64,000 bases of DNA from Xanthomonas bromi. Lineage in GTDB: Bacteria > Pseudomonadota > Gammaproteobacteria > Xanthomonadales > Xanthomonadaceae. The notes under the pieces are model-generated. The model worked only from the letters and a program-made list of their open reading frames with translations, did no database searches and was not told the origin of the DNA. This document shows positions 1-8,145 of this stretch, in pieces (the stretch's first letter is position 1; every line of letters begins with the position of its first letter). The stretch spans positions 1 through 64,000 of the forward strand of contig NZ_FLTX01000054.1 in assembly GCF_900092025.1 (NCBI RefSeq), in the 5' to 3' direction. The position numbers and the translations under genes were made by a program.

Positions 1-28
1 CCTAAGAATTGGACTCCAAACTGCCGTG

Positions 29-541
29 TTACTCAAAATCGGGGGGACGTCGCACTTCCAAGTGGCCTTCCCGACAAGCGGCGATCAGCGCCCGACTGTC
101 CCTCGCCTTGGCGTCCGAGCATAGAAGCAACTGAAAGACGACATCAGCGTGGCCATGGCGCGCTGCGTCATACAGCGCCTGAGAATCGCCTTGGAGGGGA
201 TTGCCCCCTTTGAGCAGGCGTTTGACGCACTGCGTGTGCCCGTGCCTGGCAGCAAGCACCAATGCCTCGTCATCCTCTGCATCGCAAAATGCCATGAGCT
301 GCTCGACCGCTCGCACGGAACCCGCCTTAGCAGCCACATCAAGCGGATAGACCTCAAATGACTTTGACAGCAGTGGAACCAACTGATCGACCAAGCTCTC
401 CTTGCCGCTCGTGATTGCAACATCAATGGCGTAGCGTGCAGCAGCATCGATGTCACCTTGATCCAGGCAGAGCGATGTCACATACGTCTCGCTTCCCTGC
501 TTCACTGCCTGTCTAATCTTTCTTTTAAGTGTCTGGTCCAT
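29..541 (-). CDS. Ankyrin-repeat protein, possibly truncated
   Basis: The 170-residue protein contains ankyrin-type helical repeats, seen as recurring A-A-R-H-G-H and L-L stretches (AARHGHTQCVKRLL, AARHGHADVVFQLL, ACREGHLEV). Ankyrin repeats mediate protein-protein binding; no enzymatic domain or signal peptide is visible. A purine-rich ribosome site (AAGAGAG) precedes the ATG. The last repeat breaks off after GHLEV and is replaced by a short polar tail, so the C-terminus may have been cut by recombination or frameshift. In T6SS islands ankyrin proteins are sometimes immunity or accessory factors, but the T6SS cassette here starts 2 kb away, so that role is only a guess. Confidence 0.7.
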   Translation of the reverse strand: MDQTLKRKIRQAVKQGSETYVTSLCLDQGDIDAAARYAIDVAITSGKESLVDQLVPLLSKSFEVYPLDVAAKAGSVRAVEQLMAFCDAEDDEALVLAARHGHTQCVKRLLKGGNPLQGDSQALYDAARHGHADVVFQLLLCSDAKARDSRALIAACREGHLEVRRPPDFE

Positions 542-633
542 TTTCTCTCTTCCCCTTCAACTTAACGCCATCACGCCTTTCGTCAAGATCGCAGCGTGAC
601 AGCGTCAGTCGATTAGAGAAGCCCAAATGGGAC

Positions 634-867
634 TTACAGATCATCGATGTCAGGAACATCATCCTCGTAGTCGCACGCAATGAGCGTTCCTGTTTCATCT
701 TCGATGCGAAGGATCTCAGGTGCGCTCTGCCATTGGTCGAAATCAAAGTCGCTGTAAGAAATCGCGTTGATATCGCATTTGGAGAGTGCTTCCTCTGGCG
801 AGCTCGCCTCAATCGTTGCCCAGTGGACGATTTGGGCATACGCATTAATCTCGATAGTGTATTTCAT
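634..867 (-). CDS. Small acidic hypothetical protein
   Basis: A 77-residue, strongly acidic protein (many Asp/Glu, C-terminus rich in D) with no signal peptide or membrane segment. I do not recognise the family. A good Shine-Dalgarno sequence (GGAGAG) stands about 5 bases before the ATG, which supports it as a real gene. It lies about 90 bases upstream of the ankyrin gene in the same direction and could be cotranscribed with it. The pattern SSPEEALSK is typical of small single-domain proteins with an alternating strand-helix start. The function is unknown. Confidence 0.55.
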   Translation of the reverse strand: MKYTIEINAYAQIVHWATIEASSPEEALSKCDINAISYSDFDFDQWQSAPEILRIEDETGTLIACDYEDDVPDIDDL

Positions 868-1038
868 CTTGCTCTCCGTGCTTGGCGACTTGCCAAGCTT
901 CGGAACGCAATCTATGCATCAGGCCCGGATAGCTAAAGGACGAGGTCGTCCCGGGTCGCTGAACAACCATTCATCCGTTGCCTACAATCCTGACGATAAG
1001 ATGCGCCAGGCAGCCGTTACGTAGGGTGGGTGGTCACG

Positions 1039-1689
1039 CTACACGGGCTTTGTGTCCTCTTCCAGCTCCTGGCGATCCAGCAAGGCCATTTGGGCTGCAT
1101 GGACCGTCAGCAGATGCGACCGGTAGGCATTTCGCCAAAGCCTCTTCTCGCCATTTGACTGCCAAGGTAGCGCTAAGGCTTGATCAATGGTCAGAGCCAC
1201 CACCGTTGCCCCATCGCGGAAGGCTTCTTCAATCGCACTCATGTCGAGGTCCGTGATCCCCGCGTGCGAGACCACGCTCTTGATTTTTTCTGAGGACTCG
1301 CGAATCACAATGAAGGGAAAGCCCTTCCGCGTTCGGCCAAACTTGCCCGAGATCGGCTCTTGGATCTTTTCGCGTGCTTTGGTGACTTGGGCATACCACG
1401 TCAAAAGCTCGGCTTTGGTGATGGATCGTGGTGAGCTTTTGCTCCCTGCAAAGGGATTGCCGTGCTCTCGTTTGAGCTTGTCGAACTGTCGTCTCGGGAT
1501 ACCGAGGTAGAACTCGGCCATCGGCTGCGTGAAGCGCGTCGTGCTCGGTGAGCGATCAAGTCGCTGCTTTAGGCCATCGAAGTCCTGGCTGTCGATGATG
1601 GCCTCGCGCTCATCACGCTTCGTGATGACTTCAAGTGCTGCACGAAGAAATCCGTCGTAGAAGCTTTCCGCCTTCCCGATGTTCGTCAT
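1039..1689 (-). CDS. Hypothetical protein with possible helix-turn-helix segment
   Basis: A 216-residue soluble protein, no signal peptide. Residues about 57-95 (AEFYLGIPRRQFDKLK then SITKAELLTWY) resemble the spacing of an excisionase-like or winged helix DNA-binding segment, but the match is weak. The remainder has no motif I recognise. A G-rich ribosome site (GAGGGGGG) precedes the ATG. The gene sits between other minus-strand island genes with gaps of 100-170 bases, so it is probably its own unit. Confidence 0.55.
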   Translation of the reverse strand: MTNIGKAESFYDGFLRAALEVITKRDEREAIIDSQDFDGLKQRLDRSPSTTRFTQPMAEFYLGIPRRQFDKLKREHGNPFAGSKSSPRSITKAELLTWYAQVTKAREKIQEPISGKFGRTRKGFPFIVIRESSEKIKSVVSHAGITDLDMSAIEEAFRDGATVVALTIDQALALPWQSNGEKRLWRNAYRSHLLTVHAAQMALLDRQELEEDTKPV

Positions 1690-1792
1690 CCGCCCCCCTC
1701 ACTTGTTCAGGCCTTAATGCGAGAACCTTACACCGCAAGCTTGCCACTCATCAGCATGACAGCCTGTGGGCGATGGCGCTTGCCTGAAAATC

Positions 1793-2428
1793 CTAACGTA
1801 TTCGTGGAGAAAGCACATCGGAAAAGCCATCCGCCGTCTTGGCGACCCAGCGCACCGCGTCTTGGCTACCAGTTGTGATCGCGAGTTGCATGTGAGCCAT
1901 CACCACCAACGCGTTGCTTTGTTTGACGACCAGCTCCACGAGCTCAAGCGGGAGGCCCGTTCGTAACCGATGAAGTGCATGTGCACCCGCGTGGACAAAC
2001 GAGTTGAGTGCCGCCCAAGAGTATTTCTTGATCTCCAAAAACGCCCGCAATGGCTCGGCTGCCTGCTTCACTGTTTCCGGAGCTTGGAGCATCTTGGAGA
2101 GCATGGGCAAGCGAGCAGCTAATGATTCACTTGTCGGCGTCAATTCGTCTTGCAAGCAGGCCACCTCATCATCGCTTGCACAGTAAAAGACCCAGACGGC
2201 TCTCACCAGCGCTTCGAACTGCGCGCGGTGGATGATAACCGTCGATGGTCCCGCATCAACTGCAAGAAGACAGCGAATCGCAACGGCATGTTCAATCGAA
2301 AGCAAACAAAGTGCGCGACAGACTTGCAGCTTGGCCGTTTGATCAAACGGCGGAGCCGCTGTGATCGGCCCCAAGGCCTCTAACAGCGCGTCGGACCCAT
2401 CAAAGAGCTTCTCAACCTGCTCAGACAT
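1793..2428 (-). CDS. Hypothetical alpha-helical protein, DUF5677/DUF6988-like
   Basis: A 211-residue, mostly helical soluble protein. The segment LLSIEHAVAIRCLL followed by a conserved RAQFEALVRA helix and a late FVHAGAH motif (residues about 144-150) is the pattern I associate with DUF5677/DUF6988-type proteins of mobile islands, whose biochemical role is not known. The assignment rests on recall of the pattern, not on an alignment. A GGGGAAG ribosome site precedes the ATG. No partner gene is coupled to it; a short gap of about 155 bases with nothing recognisable separates it from the immunity gene at 2584. Confidence 0.55.
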   Translation of the reverse strand: MSEQVEKLFDGSDALLEALGPITAAPPFDQTAKLQVCRALCLLSIEHAVAIRCLLAVDAGPSTVIIHRAQFEALVRAVWVFYCASDDEVACLQDELTPTSESLAARLPMLSKMLQAPETVKQAAEPLRAFLEIKKYSWAALNSFVHAGAHALHRLRTGLPLELVELVVKQSNALVVMAHMQLAITTGSQDAVRWVAKTADGFSDVLSPRIR

Positions 2429-2583
2429 CGTGCTTCCCCAAGCATTGTTTCGGGTAACTACCCTGCGATCAGACCTGCCGTAACAGCAAATTTGGCGAAA
2501 CCGGCTCGATGAGCAGCATCAGCCCGACTCTCGTGCACGATCAGACGTGCCATGCCTCGTTTAAGAGAATTTTTTGATCTGCT

Positions 2584-3318
2584 TTACATCAAGTCCGGAT
2601 CAATGACCGGAAGCAAGTCCAGATCGACCAGACTCATCTCTACTTGATTGGCCTGTTTGATGGCTTGGGGGTCAGATAAATCAAGCAGGGGCGTCGACAG
2701 GATCAGGGTTCCGCTCCTCAGCCGTTCAAGCCGTGCCGCATCCGGGACCTGTTGGGAATTAAGAACATGAGGCAGATAGCCCATCCAGCCAAGAAACTCA
2801 CGGTGAGGGAATGGCGCTCGATCGACGCTGTAAAGGAGCAACTCATTGTTGACACGCTGCTTCACGTTTGTCTGAGCGAGCGTCACCCGAGAGTCCGAAA
2901 CCAGTGCTTTCAGCAATGGCCAAGCAATGTCCACAGGCGACGCATACAACTTTTCCGCCCCGCTTATTCCGAAGCGGAGGTCTCCCGCACTTGGTTCGAT
3001 GGACAGCGAAACTTTCCCTTTCTTGGCCCAATCTTTTTCGTTGCCAGCATTCGTCAACAAGATCCCGTTGCCCGCGCCCGGGGAGGCATCGGAGGACTCC
3101 TCGCCTATGTCATCATTCTCGCCTCGTAGGCGAGAGACAATGGCAGGCCTGTCAGAAAACGCCACAAAATGATCTTCCGGACTCAATGGATTGGCCCACC
3201 AGTCACGAAACTCCGGGCCCACTTCTGTTAGCCGCTTGACCCAACGAGCCGCCTCTTCATACGTTTCCTCAGCGGTCAGGCTTTGCGAAGGGAAACGACA
3301 GACCATCGTAAAATTCAT
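2584..3318 (-). CDS. Imm52-type immunity protein of the T6SS toxin
   Basis: A 244-residue cytoplasmic-type protein without signal peptide, encoded directly after the Tox-REase-5 toxin and overlapping its stop codon by four bases (ATGA), so the two are translationally coupled. Its opening (MNFTMVCRF, then EEAARWVKRL and a conserved GPEFRDWW segment) fits the Imm52 family, the usual cognate immunity protein of Tox-REase-5 nucleases. It should bind and neutralise the nuclease in the producing cell. The long acidic loop around residues 65-85 (ENDDIGEESSD) is probably an insertion. The partner assignment is strong from position; the family name is from recall. Confidence 0.75.
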   Translation of the reverse strand: MNFTMVCRFPSQSLTAEETYEEAARWVKRLTEVGPEFRDWWANPLSPEDHFVAFSDRPAIVSRLRGENDDIGEESSDASPGAGNGILLTNAGNEKDWAKKGKVSLSIEPSAGDLRFGISGAEKLYASPVDIAWPLLKALVSDSRVTLAQTNVKQRVNNELLLYSVDRAPFPHREFLGWMGYLPHVLNSQQVPDAARLERLRSGTLILSTPLLDLSDPQAIKQANQVEMSLVDLDLLPVIDPDLM

Positions 3319-4013
3319 GGGAAAGAACCAAGGATATAAGGAGTAAATCTTGCGGACGCAGCAGGGATTCCAACTTCAAGTCCTGCCAGATAAGCAGACT
3401 GGTCCATGAAGTGCCACTCAAGCTTTCCTTGCGGCTTCGTTGGAGCCACGATCGCCGCCTGCTTCATGAAGGACGATCGCCATTGACCGACAACGCCGCG
3501 CGCGAAAGGCTTGCCAAAGTCCCCGTTTTCGTCAAAGAAGTGCCCAAAGTTTCCTTTGGCCTCAACCACGGTGCAGCGGCTGCGCCAGAAGCCATCGAAA
3601 GCAATACCGCCAAACAACCACTCCAACGTCACATACTTGCCGCCACCCCCAAAGAAGTCCTTGATGGCGTTCAACTCGATGTTGACGATCGTGTCGGTGT
3701 TGTCGCCGCGCTCCACATAGCCAAACCGCTCAGGTCCGGCAAACATGTTCGCAATTTGGAGCTGGTAGTCATAGTTGATACGGTTGCCCTTGGTGATATA
3801 GCGCGGCGTGGGTGGCTGCCCCACACGGCCATTGGTCAGCTTGCACTGATTGCATTGGGTCGCGTCGGGCGTCTGCGAGCAATCGGCCTCTCGCGCCTTC
3901 ACATCAGGCTTGGTCGCATCCTTGGCAGCGTTCGCCGCCGCAGCGGCTGCCATTGCCGCTGCTGCCCGCTCGGCCAGCTCTTTGAGCCCCCATCGAATCG
4001 GAATGGCGACCAT
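3315..4013 (-). CDS. T6SS effector toxin, Tox-REase-5 (PD-(D/E)XK-like) nuclease
   Basis: A 232-residue protein. An Ala-rich helix spans residues 10-31 and a C-x2-C pair sits at 54-57. The C-terminal domain carries the restriction-endonuclease-fold signature of Tox-REase-5: EW then FDG (139-141) and the catalytic EAKG (151-154), followed by FFDENG. The predicted role is nuclease attack on nucleic acid in a target cell after T6SS delivery. The start chosen is the ATG that overlaps the preceding gene's stop (TGATG), with AAGGAG placed just upstream; a slightly longer in-frame start at 4034 is less likely. It is preceded by PAAR and DUF4123 genes and followed by an Imm52 gene, the normal order for such cassettes. 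It looks intact. Confidence 0.82.
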   Translation of the reverse strand: MVAIPIRWGLKELAERAAAAMAAAAAANAAKDATKPDVKAREADCSQTPDATQCNQCKLTNGRVGQPPTPRYITKGNRINYDYQLQIANMFAGPERFGYVERGDNTDTIVNIELNAIKDFFGGGGKYVTLEWLFGGIAFDGFWRSRCTVVEAKGNFGHFFDENGDFGKPFARGVVGQWRSSFMKQAAIVAPTKPQGKLEWHFMDQSAYLAGLEVGIPAASARFTPYILGSFP

Positions 4014-4361
4014 CAGGGCGTCTCCTTGGGCCAACGATGCATGGAGCCCAGCGCCCCAAGAATGTCTGCGGCTTTGAGATTGGGATCGGCCGCATTTCGC
4101 ATGGCGAGATCAATGTCGGGGTTGCGGTGGAGTTCTCCCCCGCTCCCAACATCGGCCTTTGTCCATCGGACCAAGATGGGCAAACGGGTGATCCCCAACT
4201 CATGGGAAGCGTAAAAGTAGCAGCGATCGGTCTCGGCCAAGAGTTCCTGGTCGCTCATACGGCTCACCAACTGGGGCATGTCGCGGCGGATGCCGGGGTG
4301 AGAACTCAAACGGGTCAGGCAAGCGCAGCAGCGCTTCCTGTCGGGCATCCAGCTCAAGCAT
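4013..4361 (-). pseudogene. Frameshifted T6SS accessory gene between DUF4123 and toxin
   Basis: An ATG at 4361 overlaps the stop of the DUF4123 gene and opens a frame reading MLELDARQEALLRLPD, which then runs out of homologous-looking sequence. The sense continues in another frame (TRLSSH, then DMPQLVSRMSDQELLAETDR, CYFYASHELG, LHRNPDIDLAMRN) to the TGA at 4013 that couples to the toxin start. The total length is one base more than a multiple of three, consistent with a single indel near 4310-4330. The second half resembles small accessory proteins that accompany DUF4123 in effector operons. A shorter intact protein from an internal ATG (about 90 residues) is possible. The frameshift could also be a sequence error. 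Confidence 0.6.
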
Positions 4362-4812
4362 CCGAGGTCTCCAACTGCGACCGATCCAGCTCCCACATCT
4401 GGCCCTGCAATCGCACAGACCAGCGCGTGACTGGGCCGAAAAACGCTTTGCGCTGGGCGGGGGTCAGCAATTGCCAGACCCGATAGAGCGCCCGGCCATC
4501 CCAAAACCGAAACATGGCCAGACTTCCGTCGGCCAAGCGCAGATCCAGACAACCTTCCAAATGATCAAACAGAGCTTCGAAGCCCACATCGGCTCCAAGC
4601 CTCGCCACCGCGCCCGGACGGCGGTCCATGACATGGAGCAGATGCCGAAGCCCGGCATGGCCGTCCAAAACAACCAGCCAAGGTCCAGCGTCGGCCAACG
4701 ATGATTCGGGCTGGCGCTCGAAGAGGGAGCGAGCCAGGCCGGCCTCCATGTAGGGCTGCAAAGCGGGGGCCGCATCGGGACTCGCAGCGGCATCGATCAG
4801 CGCGTAGTCCAT
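4354..4812 (-). CDS. DUF4123 T6SS effector chaperone (Tec/TEC-like)
   Basis: A 152-residue protein with the DUF4123 pattern: an opening MDYALIDAA, a central WLVVLDG and a late LRLADGSLAMFRFWDGRALYR segment. DUF4123 proteins bind their effector and load it on the PAAR/VgrG tip of the type VI secretion system; they stay in the producing cell. The gene begins one base after the PAAR gene's stop and overlaps the start of the next gene, so it lies in a tight PAAR-chaperone-accessory-toxin-immunity operon. At 152 residues it matches the core domain length. It is intact although the following gene is frameshifted. Confidence 0.82.
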   Translation of the reverse strand: MDYALIDAAASPDAAPALQPYMEAGLARSLFERQPESSLADAGPWLVVLDGHAGLRHLLHVMDRRPGAVARLGADVGFEALFDHLEGCLDLRLADGSLAMFRFWDGRALYRVWQLLTPAQRKAFFGPVTRWSVRLQGQMWELDRSQLETSDA

Positions 4813-4813
4813 G

Positions 4814-5224
4814 TCAGCGCCTCATGACCGGAGCGCCCGACTGGCTGCCGGCCAGCAAGCACTCTTTACACACGGGCGGTTTCTGGGCGATCGCTTCAAG
4901 AAGCGCAGCCCCCGGAAGGGTTTCGGCCGCGGCGCTGGCTGCAGCTGCCCCTGGGCCCTCATCGAGAAATACGCGGGATTGCTTGCTGGAAAGCACCTGG
5001 CAGCCGCACGCCAAGTAATCGCCGTGAAGCGCGACGGCTTGGCCGTCCATCATGATCGTTAGGTTGCCGCCCACAATGGCGAAGCTGCCATTGTGCTTTC
5101 GGCACAAGGCGCGGTCGCCCACACGTGCGAGCGGCTTTCCGTCGATGTCCGTGAATGGAGATCCGGAAATCACATGCCCGCCACCGCTGGTCGGATCCCC
5201 TGCAACAATGAAGTTCCTTGGCAT
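4814..5224 (-). CDS. PAAR-domain T6SS spike-tip protein
   Basis: A 136-residue protein whose first 95 residues form a PAAR domain: MPRNFIVAGDPTSGGG, then RVGDRALC, a central GNLTIMMDG and ALHGDYLACGC with the Cys/His ligands used for metal binding at the tip. PAAR proteins cap VgrG and carry effectors. The C-terminus has an Ala-rich linker and a second Cys pair (VCKECLL). The start is placed at 5224, where the domain begins; the frame is open further upstream but that part is not PAAR-like. It is the first gene of the effector operon, and no VgrG gene is present in the window, so it must use structural T6SS genes encoded elsewhere. Confidence 0.82.
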   Translation of the reverse strand: MPRNFIVAGDPTSGGGHVISGSPFTDIDGKPLARVGDRALCRKHNGSFAIVGGNLTIMMDGQAVALHGDYLACGCQVLSSKQSRVFLDEGPGAAAASAAAETLPGAALLEAIAQKPPVCKECLLAGSQSGAPVMRR

Positions 5225-5442
5225 GCCAACAATGCTCCTGGCCGACGCGCTCCCTGCTCGCTGCGAGCGCCAGTCGCTTGGCAAGTTCCCGGAGCGTCTG
5301 CCCGATACTACGCAATTGGCCTCCTGATGAACAATGGATGCCAGGCTTCGGCCGGTTATTGTGTGACGCCTTACTGGAACCACATCCCCTCAGCAGCCCC
5401 TGTCTACTGTGACCAGAGCGCATCAATGAGGCGAAAGCGGTC

Positions 5443-5555
5443 ATTGCGCATCGTTTTCTTTGCGCTTGATGCTGGGTTTGATCCGTCGCCGTTTGAGACG
5501 AGCGAGGCTGCGCAGGATATCGTATGCCTTTTCGGCATACAGTTTACCCAACCAA
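5443..5555 (-). pseudogene. Possible remnant of an IS5-type transposase
   Basis: The 470-base stretch 5225-5692 has no intact gene. On the minus strand, 5555 to 5443 translates as a short run containing GKLYAEKAYD followed by RRRIKPSIKRKEND, which resembles the DDE-domain segment of IS5-like transposases (ADKAYD ... RRGI.PVIP). Stop codons and frame changes surround it. This is a weak match from recall. If real, it marks an old insertion between the T6SS cassette and the H-NS unit. Confidence 0.3.
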
Positions 5556-5692
5556 CGGCGCGGATGGCCCTGCTTGCTTCAATCACTCGGCTGCATTTGC
5601 ACCATGCCTTTGAGGCATGGGAGAGCAATGGATTTTGCCATTACCGCGCACATGGTCAAAATGCGCTTTCTTGGTTTTCCCTGAGGGGATTT

Positions 5693-6871
5693 CTACGGAG
5701 TCGCGTCGTTATAAATAGACCACTTCGAAGACATAAGCTCTTCAAGCGACGAGTCCAGATGGCGATCAATCAAAACTCCTCGATCGGTAAAATTTATTGT
5801 CGCCAAAATACTTGGACTAGCAGGGGCAACCTCACTTCCGTAAGTGAAATAGCTTCCAGGCGCTACAAAATCAAGGCCCAACCTGATCTCGGTAACATTA
5901 TTCTTTCTCGCCATGTTGACTAGGCGAGACTTTTCCGCCTCAAGGTTCCCGGCTTGTTTAGGCTCAAAATACGCAATGAGAGCCTTTTCCATGAGAATCC
6001 CTTCATCGGCAGCACCCAATATTCCCGCAGCATAATTTGTTCCAGCAAACAGTAGGCCATACTTGTTTGGTGCAGATATGATATTAGCTTTCAAGGAATG
6101 GAAATAGACAAAAAGATCACTACCATCCGAAGAGCGCGCTTCTCGACTGCGAATGTAACCATCATGCCCGCCGTTTGCGCTAGGACTTGTGGCGGGAAGG
6201 ACTCGCAAATCTGGGTAAAACGTTGTGCCGACATATTCAACTCGCGACACATGACCCAGGTCGACACCCTGCATTTCTAAAATAGAGTGCAAATCCATAC
6301 TCACTTTCTTTTTCCCGCCAAGGCCAAGATCATAAACATCGAAAGTTATAAACTTGTCGGTAACTCTGAAAGGAACTTTCAACGGAGCATCATCAAGCCC
6401 CCTTATAGGGCAAGGGAAGTGGATCTGCTCAAGCTTTCTGGAGCCCCCAATCTCAAGCCAGAGATACATCCTATCCCGCCATTTCGAATATCTTGAATTT
6501 TTAACTGTAGAGATACGAACGCGATCGCGAGAGCAGATAAAGTAAACGAATCTGAGTGAATTATTCTCTGCAACAACGCCTTTCAATTCTTTAAGCTGCT
6601 TCTGCGCATGCTTGCGTGCATTCATTCCCTCCGGACCCTCATCTAGGCAGTCCAACCAGATCAACTTGCTTTCAATGGCCTCCACCATCCAAGTCTGGTT
6701 CGCCCCCTCGATCACGGGCTTCAAAACGGAATTGAAGCTTCCACGCATGGTATCTCTCCGATTGTCGTTCGACGAGACAAGCTTGTAGCGATTAGGTCTC
6801 AAAACTTGAGATTGAACCACCACGGAATTCAGGGAGGCTCGAAAACCCTCACCAGACAACGGCCCTGACAT
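5693..6871 (-). CDS. Unrecognised 392-residue island protein, linked to H-NS-like gene
   Basis: I do not recognise this protein. It begins MSGPLSGEGF at the ATG 18 bases after the stop of the H-NS-like gene; an in-frame upstream start would overlap that gene and is less likely. No signal peptide or clear membrane helix is visible. The sequence looks globular with many beta-strand stretches (LRFVYFICS, FITFDVYDLGLGGKKKVSMDL, DLFVYFHSL) and one glycine/alanine-rich segment (LLFAGTNYAAGILGAADEG). GC content is well below the core genome. The tight spacing indicates cotranscription with the silencer gene. It may be cargo with a defence or interbacterial role, but nothing in the sequence shows this. 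Confidence 0.65.
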   Translation of the reverse strand: MSGPLSGEGFRASLNSVVVQSQVLRPNRYKLVSSNDNRRDTMRGSFNSVLKPVIEGANQTWMVEAIESKLIWLDCLDEGPEGMNARKHAQKQLKELKGVVAENNSLRFVYFICSRDRVRISTVKNSRYSKWRDRMYLWLEIGGSRKLEQIHFPCPIRGLDDAPLKVPFRVTDKFITFDVYDLGLGGKKKVSMDLHSILEMQGVDLGHVSRVEYVGTTFYPDLRVLPATSPSANGGHDGYIRSREARSSDGSDLFVYFHSLKANIISAPNKYGLLFAGTNYAAGILGAADEGILMEKALIAYFEPKQAGNLEAEKSRLVNMARKNNVTEIRLGLDFVAPGSYFTYGSEVAPASPSILATINFTDRGVLIDRHLDSSLEELMSSKWSIYNDATP

Positions 6872-6888
6872 ATAGGACCTTCTCAAGT

Positions 6889-7281
6889 TCACCCTGGATA
6901 CTTGGGGAACTTTTCGTTGGGGTGCTTCGCCTTCCATTCCTTATAAGAGGCGCTACCTTCCCAGATGGTGAAGGCCTTGGGCGGACGACCACGCCCTGAC
7001 CATGTCTCCTGGTTGTGGGGCAACCAATACTTCGGCGCCACCTCTTTTGCAGGGGGAGCCTTGCTCGGCTTGGCCACAACAGCACCGATCAGAGCCGCAA
7101 TCTCCGACTTCTGTTTTGCAGTGAAATGACCGGTGTATTGATCAAGCAGCCTAATGACCTCCGAGCAGGCTTCGGACGACTGCTGCTGGCGCAGCTGAAT
7201 TTCCTGTTCTTCCAATTTACGGATTTCCCCCACCAACTTTTCTTTGGCGGCGGCAAGAGCACTCAAAGACGCAATTTTCAT
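6889..7281 (-). CDS. H-NS family nucleoid-associated protein
   Basis: A 130-residue protein with an N-terminal coiled-coil region (residues 10-50, EKLVGEIRKLEEQEIQL) and a C-terminal H-NS DNA-binding motif, TWSGRGRPPKAF at 93-104, preceded by PKYWLPHN. This is the layout of H-NS/XrvA-like proteins that bind AT-rich DNA and silence horizontally acquired genes. Island-encoded copies often moderate expression of their own element. It is the first gene of a two-gene unit with the 392-residue unknown. The 96-base gap to the divergent small gene at 7378 is AT-rich and is the likely promoter region and a plausible target of its own binding. Confidence 0.85.
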   Translation of the reverse strand: MKIASLSALAAAKEKLVGEIRKLEEQEIQLRQQQSSEACSEVIRLLDQYTGHFTAKQKSEIAALIGAVVAKPSKAPPAKEVAPKYWLPHNQETWSGRGRPPKAFTIWEGSASYKEWKAKHPNEKFPKYPG

Positions 7282-7377
7282 TCAGATTATCAAATTAGTT
7301 TATCAACAGAACTGCCGACTTGACATGCCCCATTATTCGATTACAAAAAGCAAGCCACCCCAATCGATAAAACCCAC

Positions 7378-7566
7378 ATGAAAGTTGAACAATTTTGGAA
7401 TAAAGCCTTCCTCGCAGCACTCACCCGCCTACCTGCCGACGAAGCGAAGGCAAAAGCCGACAAAGCGACTGAACTTTGCATCAACCACTGGCGCTCTCAC
7501 GCCACGCACTGGGAACCGAAATACTTAGTAGCCTGGAAAGATCAGGAAATAAACAAAATTATTTGA
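7378..7566 (+). CDS. Small hypothetical protein
   Basis: A 62-residue protein (MKVEQFWNKAFLAAL start, helical, with a central ADEAKAKADKATELC helix and a W-rich tail). It is the only plus-strand gene recognised in the island before the tRNA. Small proteins of this type, beginning with a EFW.xAF-like motif, occur on other integrative elements as far as I recall, but no function is known. The ribosome site is weak. Its position, divergent from the H-NS gene, gives it a promoter in the shared AT-rich region. Confidence 0.5.
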   Translation: MKVEQFWNKAFLAALTRLPADEAKAKADKATELCINHWRSHATHWEPKYLVAWKDQEINKII

Positions 7567-7590
7567 AATGATCACGACGCACCAAAAATA

Positions 7591-8115
7591 TCAAATCGAA
7601 TGATCCGATCCTAAATTAGCTCGATAGCTAGCGCCTGCTTCCCTTTGAGCCTTCAGGACTAGAAGCGATGACCTAGCTTGATCAGGCTGGGAGAAAATTT
7701 CCATAATACTCAATCTTCCCATGCCGAGTTGGGCTAACATGTAGCGCGACGCGGGCTGACTTTCTGATCTCTTCGCGTGCCCGACCCCGCCCTCCCAAAT
7801 TATTAGCTCCATCACCGCCACACCAATATCTGGCTCAAAAGCGATTACAGAATTTGATTCGTACGTTACGCCGACGTTGACGATTGAGTCTTGATGAGCA
7901 CTTGCTTTTATTCCAAAAAATCCTTGATTCCCAGATGATGAAACCAAAAAATAATTTTTATCCAAGCTCTCCAAAGCCTCTTCGTAGCTTTCGAAATAAT
8001 CACCAACCTGTTTCGGAGAGACTCCGCCAGTTGATACGATGAACTGGATATTCTCTTTTATCTTTTCCCCAGCCACATATGGAACGACGATTTCGCAAAT
8101 TACCACTTCGACCAT
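7591..8115 (-). CDS. Unrecognised 174-residue island protein
   Basis: I do not recognise the family. The start is placed at the ATG at 8115, which has GGAG about 9 bases upstream; an alternative start 30 bases earlier would overlap the integrase stop region and lacks such a site. The protein is soluble, with a central beta-rich part (FLVSSSGNQGFFGIKAS, IVNVGVTYESNSVIAFEPD) and a C-terminal helix. It follows the integrase gene by 30 bases on the same strand. GC content is low, as for the neighbouring H-NS unit, so it belongs to the same imported segment. Residue patterns do not suggest an enzyme. Confidence 0.6.
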   Translation of the reverse strand: MVEVVICEIVVPYVAGEKIKENIQFIVSTGGVSPKQVGDYFESYEEALESLDKNYFLVSSSGNQGFFGIKASAHQDSIVNVGVTYESNSVIAFEPDIGVAVMELIIWEGGVGHAKRSESQPASRYMLAQLGMGRLSIMEIFSQPDQARSSLLVLKAQREAGASYRANLGSDHSI

Positions 8116-8145
8116 ATCTGCCACTCCATAAATTCGTTTACGCAA

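Noticed and set aside
5404-5628. Small minus-strand frame upstream of PAAR
   Set aside because: No ribosome site or conserved pattern; the transposase-like remnant is in another frame.
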